Source: Flaveria trinervia
Lineage: Eukaryota > Streptophyta > Magnoliopsida > Asterales > Asteraceae
Length of the DNA stretch: 64,000 nucleotides
Assembly (NCBI GenBank): GCA_025506515.1
Contig: JACCIX010000687.1
Location: forward strand, 1 to 64,000
Reading direction: 5' to 3'
Within the stretch, counting starts at the first letter, position 1. The number at the start of each line of letters is the position of its first letter. Below, piece after piece: positions 57,901 to 64,000 of the stretch. Made by a program: the position numbers and the translations under genes. The notes under the pieces are model-generated. The model made no database searches. It was not told the DNA's origin and saw only the letters and a list, made by a program, of their open reading frames with translations.

Positions 57901-58575
57901 TGTCTTCAGACTTTGTCTTCAGCACTTGTGTCTTCAGACTTTGTCTTCAGCACTTGTCTTCAGACTTTGTCTTCAGCACTTGTCTTCAGACTTTGTCTTC
58001 AGCACTTGTCTTCAGACTTTGTCTTCAACACTTGTCTTCAGACTTTGTCTTCAGCACTTGTCTTCAGACTTTGTCTTCAGCACTTGTCTTCAGACTTTGT
58101 AATCAGCTGTTGTCTTCAGCTGTTGTGGTCTTCAGTAGTTGTTGTGATGTCTGTGGGACTTAAAGGTTTTTCTGATCCGGCTCATTGGTTCTTTTGGTCC
58201 AACAAGCAGCACTCTTCCAGTTCAAGACCCACTTCGATTCAGCTCTTTGAATCCCAAAAACAAACTCTAAACAACCGGAACTTCGGTCAAGAACTCAATA
58301 CTTAACTAAAACCGAGCTCAAACAAGAGAAGACTTTCCTTTTTCATCTTCTTCTTCCTCTTTCTCTCTCTATAATCGGGCTCTCTCTCTCTCTCTTTTTC
58401 TTCTTCGGAGATCAAAGCAGCTTTCTGCTTGATATGGGCGACCATGCCCTTTAATATCTTAAAATAATAAGATTTGTACTTTGTACACTTTTCCCCTTCC
58501 ACTTGTGCAAAGTTTCTATTCTTTCTATTTACTTTCCTTTTCCTTCCGTTTAAGTAGAAATTTCGGGGTGTTACA
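54980..58575 (-). repeat. G2 5' LTR with nested solo LTR
   Basis: 3596 bp on the map, about 2632 bp without the 959-bp insertion and one duplicated AGCAG. Same arrays as the 3' LTR: eight CCCCGACTCATG motifs (about 55628-56180) and GCGCATGGGC repeats (about 56540-56945). Ends are TGTAAGGCC and GTGTTACA on +, with ACCAA beyond. Confidence 0.92.
57246..58204 (-). mobile_element. Solo LTR nested in G2 5' LTR
   Basis: 959 bp, TGTCAGG to CCAACA, bounded by perfect duplications AGCAG (57241-57245 and 58205-58209); the uninterrupted site is seen in the other G2 LTR near 52130. A TATA box on - (CTATATAAGGA, about 57454-57464) sets the strand. The interior has an array of about ten units near 26 bp (CTTCAGACTTTGTCTTCAGC) at 57835-58110, plus ACTACTGA repeats at 57540-57800. 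The LTR type looks copia-like; family unknown. Confidence 0.9.
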
Positions 58576-58580
58576 ACCAA

Positions 58581-59735
58581 TCTTTGATGTTTTACTTGCT
58601 AATGCCAAGTTCTTATTTCTTTTGAGATATTGCTTTGCTCTATAAGCAACCATGGCCATCTGCCATTGTAGGTCCATTTCTTCCACTACATCAAGAGGTA
58701 GTTCTTCTAAATCTTGTTGGCAGATATTTGCTGAAGTTAGAGAGCTTCCCAGATATGCTTGGAAACTAGAACTAAAAGCTGCAAAAACTGCTTTTTGTTC
58801 TTCAGAGTCCAATATCACAGTAATTGGTTCTGACGGATTGGTTGTTGTGAAGACTTAGTTGTTGCTGCAGTTGTATCTTCACGATCAGCAGTTCTTCCTT
58901 TATTCTTTTGTTTCTTATCTTGAGATGATTTCTTTGAGGGTTTAGAAGCATAAAAGCTAACTTCCTCTCATCATCACTCCTAGCATAAAAGTTATCACTT
59001 TCATTATTTGAAATGAATGCACTTCCAACATTATTTGTTTCTTTGAAGTGATAGGGTGAGACATGAGTTCTCACACTCTTGTTTCTTGATTTTTCATCCA
59101 TTTCAAAAGCTTCCACTTTTGCAACCAGAGGATCTAGACCACTTGATTTCAGATCTATTGTGTTCTTGAACATGGACATAGTTTGCTTCCAACTTTCTGG
59201 CAAAGTGTGGAGCATTTTCTTGTTTAATTCCTCATTGGTATATTTCAACTCCAGAATGTTCATCTCAGTTACCAACTACATGAATCTATAAAGTTGTTGA
59301 GGAATTGATTCACCCTCAATATGATGAAATGTTTCATATTGCGACCTGAGGGTGTCTCTCCTTATGCTTCTAATCTCATCACTCCCTTCGCAGAGAGTGT
59401 GGAGTATCTTCCATAAGGAGTGTGTTGTTTTGTAGTTCTCACACCTGATCAATATCTCTTCAGGTAAAGCCATACTAAGCAAACTGTATGCTTTGATATC
59501 AACTTTAACCTTTCTGACATCATCAGGTGATAGATCTTTGGTAGTGATTGGTTGATTTTGGTCGTTATAATCCGGCCCAAGTGTGGGTGGAATATAAGGA
59601 CCTTCAGTGATGGATACCCATAAGTCAGAATCAGTATAGTTTACATGATTCCTAAACTTAATTTTCCATGACTTGAAGTCTGCTTTTGTTTCAACTTTGG
59701 TGGTCGGTAAGATGATCCACTGAAGTTGCTCATGA
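58581..59735 (-). pseudogene. gag: S2 gag, N-terminal part
   Basis: On -, a likely ATG near 59733 opens MSNFSGSSYRPPKL; a frameshift leads to the frame of 59276-59761 (FKSWKIKFRNHVNYTDSDLW, ITEGPYIPPT), then MLHTLPESWKQTMSMFKNT (59220) and MAMVAYRAKQYLKRNKNLA (58660). Copia Gag of Sirevirus type. G2 interrupts it at 58576; the knuckle follows at 49847. Confidence 0.85.
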
Positions 59736-59879
59736 TGTAAATTGATGAGAAAGATTAACAAGGTCTGCTATTTATTGATTTGAATATAGAGACAAGTTAA
59801 TCAAAATCTACGAAATTAAGAACTGACAAATTAAATTCAGTTTAACACAACTGACACTGATAGATCAATCGATCTAGAT

Positions 59880-59906
59880 CAATGAGCACCGGGCTTTGAT
59901 ATCACC
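59880..59906 (-). other. S2 primer-binding region
   Basis: On - the sequence after the LTR end (ATTCACA) reads GGTGATATCAAAGCCCGGTG. It resembles the TGGTATCAGAGCCC site with several changes, so assignment is tentative. Confidence 0.55.
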
Positions 59907-60840
59907 TGTGAATCCAAGGATCGCAAACATGAATTATCAATGTCGGTCGATTGACAAGTCAACGTTTGCGGAACCAACGTTGATTTGGTTTAATTGTTTA
60001 TTAATAACTTTAAATATCAATAAATGTTTAAGAACACATGTAGCAAAACACAATTAATGATTAATATGTATTTTATTAGAACATGTTAATGATTACAAAT
60101 ATAATGAATGAATGATATCAAAGTGTGTTGTGATATGACGGCTGCTAGGGTTTGATTAAGAGACTTTGAAGTGATGGTTATAATACTGATGCTGTTGTCG
60201 CTCAATCAATCGTCTAAAACAACCTACTTGAATCGAAACCTAGGATCCACATATATAGACAATGATGTTTATGTTATAGGAAACACTGGATCTCTTGGGA
60301 TTTGATTTGTGTCAATTAAGGAATCATCGGATTTCTTGGGATTCGCGTAACTGCCTTGTTGACTTGTGACACTGGCATTATACAAGTGTTTGGACTCTGT
60401 AAGAATGGTGTCTCCCGTAGGTGTTTGTTCTTCCGCAGATGTTTGTTCTTCCGCAGATGTTTGTTCTTCCGCAGATGAATTGTTCTTCCGCAGAAGTCTT
60501 GTTCTTCCAAAGCAATCTTGTTCTTCCAAATCAATCTTGTTCTTCACTTCTGGTTGTTCATCCGCAGAGGATCTTTGGATGAATAGTTGCTTGTAAGGAA
60601 TATATCTACGGAAGAACAAAATGTTCATCCGTAGATGTTTCTTACACTTGGTCAATTTCATAAGTTGACCGAGGATAATGTTTGTACCTGCAACCATACA
60701 TAGTTCAACACACACAAACATGGGTTAACCTATGTATTTAATGCATACACAATAATGAATTACAAACATTCATTACAGATAATAATTCAAGTACTAAGCC
60801 TATACATAATATACTAGATCTACTGAAGCTAGACCTAACA
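59907..60840 (-). repeat. S2 5' LTR
   Basis: 934 bp; reverse complement begins TGTTAGGTCTAG and ends CTTGGATTCACA, matching 30599-31542. It carries TTCTTCCGCAG-type repeats at about 60420-60500. Outside it lies ATATA, whose complement TATAT also follows the partner LTR at 31543, consistent with a duplication in TA-rich DNA. Confidence 0.92.
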
Positions 60841-60856
60841 ATATATATATCTATAC

Positions 60857-60890
<34 letters not shown>

Positions 60891-60913
60891 GTATATGTGT
60901 GTATATATATGTT

Positions 60914-60957
<44 letters not shown>
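60841..60957. repeat. (TA)n microsatellite
   Basis: TA run with scattered C and G, immediately outside the S2 5' LTR. Probably the target of S2 integration together with 31543-31616. Confidence 0.9.
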
Positions 60958-60958
<1 letters not shown>

Positions 60959-62234
60959 AATTCTTTATCCTAAAATATTAATTAGATAAAATTACAGAAA
61001 GCGTCGTTTATGTTTGTATAGAATTCCAGCTTATGTATTTATCTTTGATATACATATATATTGGTTTTTTAAGTTTATTAAGATTAGTGAATGGCATGAG
61101 GGTAAAAATGTCTTTCCATGTCCCTTTCTTTCCTCAAATCGATGCCCCCATCCTTTTTAATTCTTACTCCCCCTTTTCTTACTTGAGTCAAAATCATAGG
61201 AGAAACCAGAAATTCAAATCACAAGGATAACCGAGATTGTCTAATTTCGTGTAGATAAAAAATATTCAATCGGCTGTTAATCGAGTTCTACAATATTCAA
61301 TTACGCTTAAAAGAGGGTTTACTATAACTGTAGGAATAAGAAGCGCTTAGAACATTATGGACCACCCAAAATCCAGATCGACGCTTCTTTTGTTGTCCGG
61401 CGAAAAAAGATATTTCACCTTTGTAAAACACAAGTTCTTTCCTATATGCTATGTTCTTATTTTTCCTTAGGGTTTAGAATGTAGGTTATTTTTTGGTTTG
61501 ACCTTAATATGTGTAAAAGATACATGGATCAAATAGAGTGTGATGTGTTGGTGGGGTGCTCGTGATTGGTAGTTGTGTTCTTTCCCATAAATGCATTCCA
61601 TGAATGGGAAATATCTTGTAATTATATACATTCTTCTAAGTTGTCGACGTGTACACTAAATGCACTTAACTTTTTGGAACCTAACCTATTGACCAAAGCT
61701 TGCCATATTTCATAAAGGTGTCACTGTATGTTTGCAAGGCATTCCTATAATTTCCATCTTCTACAAGTGCATGTCTTATGAGAGATGTCAACCACACACT
61801 ATGCATGAAATGCCCTAACATTGCAACTTGAAACTATTCCCCGTTCCAAGTGACATTGTACTTTATGGGTGTTAGTGGGCCATTAGTTATATCAATTAAC
61901 TTGTAGCTAATTGACAAATCTTCTCATCAAATATTCCCTATTGTACTCTAATGTAGCGATGATCAGCTTATCTCGACCATCCAATAATTAAGAATTGAAT
62001 ATTTCACACATGTTATTTAGTAACACATCAGAATGTGCCCTTCCAGTGTAAATCAAAAGCAGAGTTAGTAAAGCATAATTAGAAAATTCCTAGAATATAC
62101 CAACACTAATATATGTTTACAAGAAAAATAAGATCTTAACTAGTGTTTAGGATTGATCTTTGATAACCATAAATGTGCATCAGAATTAGTTTTTTCCTAA
62201 TCATCTATGCATCTATGAAATTATACAACATTTG
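60958..62234. other. Noncoding DNA
   Basis: No coding similarity, LTR end or RNA gene recognised. It may be older unique or degenerate sequence. Confidence 0.5.
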
Positions 62235-62829
62235 TGTAATACCGGGCCTTTCATACCATCAATACATTTGTGTAATACCGGCCCTTTCATACCATCAATA
62301 TTTTGTCCGCTTTGCCCATGAGAAACTTACAGATTTGCTTTTGGTTTCTAGGGTGAAAACTTCCTAGGGAGGTCACCCATCCTTGGATTGCTGCCACCTA
62401 AGCACGCTTAAATGTGGAGTTCTCCTCTTATCCAGGGGCAATACGCCCAAAACGCATTATGATATTAGAGCCCATGCATTCCTTATGAACCAGGAATCTC
62501 TCCTGTCCATGGATGATGTGAAATTAATGTAGGGTGCCACAATCACCCCCTTTGGACTCATCGTCCGCGATGAGCCCGAGAAGTCACCATCCTTAGTGAG
62601 GCATGTCCCACATCCCAAACGACATAGGAGTGGCTATGATACCATTATGTAATACCCGACCTTTCATACCATTAATATTATCCGCTTTGCCGACGAGAAG
62701 CTCATAGATTTGCTTTTGGTTTCAAAACTTCCAAAGGAGGTCACCTATTCTTGGATTGTTGCCACCTGAGCACACTTAAGTGTGGAGTTCTTCTCTCATC
62801 CACAACTAGCGGTATAAACAAGCTGAGCT
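62235..62829 (-). mobile_element. Cassandra-type TRIM with 5S-rRNA-like LTRs
   Basis: A 3' LTR (62271-62541), a 106-bp interior and a partial 5' LTR (62648 to about 62802) on -. The interior has a primer site beside the right LTR (TGGTATCATAGCC on -) and a purine tract beside the left one (AAAGGGGGTGAT). Both LTRs contain a segment close to 5S rRNA (GATGGGTGACCTCC and AAGCGTGCTTAGG on -, about 62365-62436 and 62727-62802). No protein is encoded; it depends on other elements. The right LTR is cut short, and foreign sequence begins before 62830. The first 36 bases of the left LTR are duplicated (62235-62270). Confidence 0.85.
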
Positions 62830-64000
62830 GTAAGGCCCCGTTTCCAGGACACTTACATCTGGTAAATTATTGCATATAAAACATAAAACTTTACATTTAA
62901 TATTCATAAAACATTGCAACGGAAACCTAAAACTAACTTTTCATATTATTACAAATGCTTTTTCAAGTTAATACAATCGTTCATTTCAAAACATTGTTCA
63001 TTCGCATTACAATGCAAAAACATTAATCAAAAGAATGCCGTCCAAAAGAGCTGAGTAGCCGCCCCGTGCCATCCTCAGCATCATTACCTGCCAACTCGAA
63101 ACACATAAAAGTTAGCATTGCTGAGTGAGTTCTAATTTTATAATAAAACATACTTTACTTTCATTAAAATCGTTGGTTACTTTTACATGTGATCATGCAT
63201 CATACATACGCATAGCTAATATCATTATTATCTTCGTCATTCGTCCATTTACTTTCGTTCATTCATTACATCTTTTCCTTCCGTCCACACCATCAACTTT
63301 ACCCTTCCGTCATGCATAAAGCTGGTACTGGGCCGAAGCCTATCATAGAGCTTCTGTCATGGTGCACAGCACCCTGGCCGCAGTACCGGAGGTAAGGTTT
63401 AGGTGTACCATTGTCATGTGCTATACCCTTCCGTCATGCATAAAGCTGGTACTGGGCCAAAGCCTATCATAGACCTTCCATCATGGTGCACAGCACCCTG
63501 GCCACAGTCCCGAAGGTATGCAACAATGGTTCCATACAAAGGGTCAATCACAAAGAAAGACCCTGATGTACATCTTTCTGGGGTAGCTAACCCGCACACC
63601 ATTGGGCTAACACCCTACATTGGGGCGTGTCCCGACATACAACGCTTGCAAGACTTGTTCATTAATGCATGCATTCATTCATTGTGTTCCTCTTTCATTA
63701 TCTTCCACTTTACGTTACATAATACTTTCGTTTCATTCATTAACATTCAACATAAAGCCAAGGAAAAATAATCATACATAATAAGGAACATCATCATACA
63801 CAGTCATCATCATCATACATGGCATCATACATACATAGCATACATACATAGCATACATCATACATACCATTATGCATAACATCATACACATCATGCCAAA
63901 GCATCAAACATACATCATAACATGCCCATCATAAAATCTATGACCTCAAAAGTCAGCTTACATGAACCCCCGAGAACATCCCAAGTCAAAGCCTACATTC
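62830..64000 (-). repeat. Partial gypsy LTR at window edge
   Basis: It starts TGTAAGGCCCCGTTT like the G2 LTR, and shares TTAGCATTGCTGAGTGAGTT (63111) and the GCTTGCAAGACTTGTT block (63642) with the G2 and 8600-10611 families. Repeats beginning CTTCCGTCATGCATAAAGC recur at about 63305 and 63428. The rest lies outside the window; strand inferred from G2. Confidence 0.8.

Larger units (their letters stand above)
49848..58575 (-). mobile_element. G2: gypsy element with gag but without most of pol
   Basis: LTRs at 49848-52496 and 54980-58575 are flanked by perfect duplications ACCAA (49843-49847 and 58576-58580). A primer site on - next to the right LTR and a purine tract next to the left LTR set the strand as -. 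The 2.5-kb interior has gag and only the last part of pol, so protease, RT, RNase H and the integrase core are deleted. It sits inside S2 gag. A solo LTR (57246-58204) is nested in its 5' LTR. Confidence 0.92.
43215..60840 (-). mobile_element. S2 (5' part): Sirevirus-like copia, interrupted by G2
   Basis: Read on - from 60840: 5' LTR, primer site, gag, then G2 (49848-58575) with its ACCAA duplication, the rest of gag, protease, integrase, RT and RNase H, ending near 43955, then noncoding sequence. There is no accessory ORF or 3' LTR on this side; both are at 26722-31542 on +. All coding parts contain stops or shifts. Confidence 0.88.

Noticed and set aside
57809..58305. Three overlapping ORFs repeating Leu-Gln-Thr-Leu-Ser-Ser peptides
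   Set aside because: They read a 26-bp tandem array in all frames inside a solo LTR.
60366..60596. ORFs with repeated CSSADV peptides
   Set aside because: They lie in the S2 5' LTR and read its short tandem motifs; the same occurs in the 3' LTR at 30843-31131.
62365..62436. True 5S rRNA gene
   Set aside because: The match is partial, repeated in two LTRs with primer and purine sites between them, so it belongs to a Cassandra-type element.

Overview
This window is plant nuclear DNA made almost entirely of nested LTR retrotransposons. I see no intact host gene. The accessory ORF carried by two copia elements resembles a family I associate with daisy-family (Asteraceae) genomes, so an asterid eudicot is my best guess; this rests on recollection only.

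Layout, left to right. 1-1945: AT-rich DNA with one 26-bp tandem repeat. 1946-13440: G1, a Ty3/gypsy (Tekay/Del-like) element on +, with a 5'-truncated left LTR, broken gag and pol, a solo LTR (8600-10611) nested in the end of pol, and a full 3' LTR. 13548-20015: the left half of S1, a Sirevirus-like copia element (+). 20016 to about 26.7 kb: K1, a copia element inserted in the S1 reverse transcriptase gene. About 26.7-31.5 kb: accessory ORF and 3' LTR of S2, a second Sirevirus-like element. 31.5-34.4 kb: AT-rich DNA with microsatellites and two possible small DNA transposons. 34.4-41.06 kb: right half of S1 on -. 41064 to about 43.2 kb: 3' LTR and 3' noncoding region of K1 on -. About 43.2-60.84 kb: 5' LTR, gag and pol of S2 on -, split by G2 (49848-58575), a gypsy element that kept gag but lost most of pol. 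G2's 5' LTR itself carries a solo LTR (57246-58204). 60.8-62.2 kb: AT-rich DNA. 62.2-62.8 kb: a Cassandra-type TRIM with 5S-rRNA-like LTRs. 62830 to the end: part of another gypsy LTR.

The main result is that these pieces fit one model. Inverting about 16.5 kb (roughly 26.7-43.2 kb) rejoins three broken elements at once. K1 regains its 3' LTR with matching 5-bp target duplications (AGAAA). S1 regains the second half of its reverse transcriptase in frame. S2 regains its accessory ORF and 3' LTR, flanked by TATAT on both sides. Either a real inversion or an assembly error with the same breakpoints would explain this.

A second theme is that each LTR family carries its own short palindromic or tandem motif. 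In S1 and S2 that motif recurs in the LTR, in internal regions and beside the accessory ORF promoter. Some arrays show paired changes in both arms, as expected if the palindrome is conserved.
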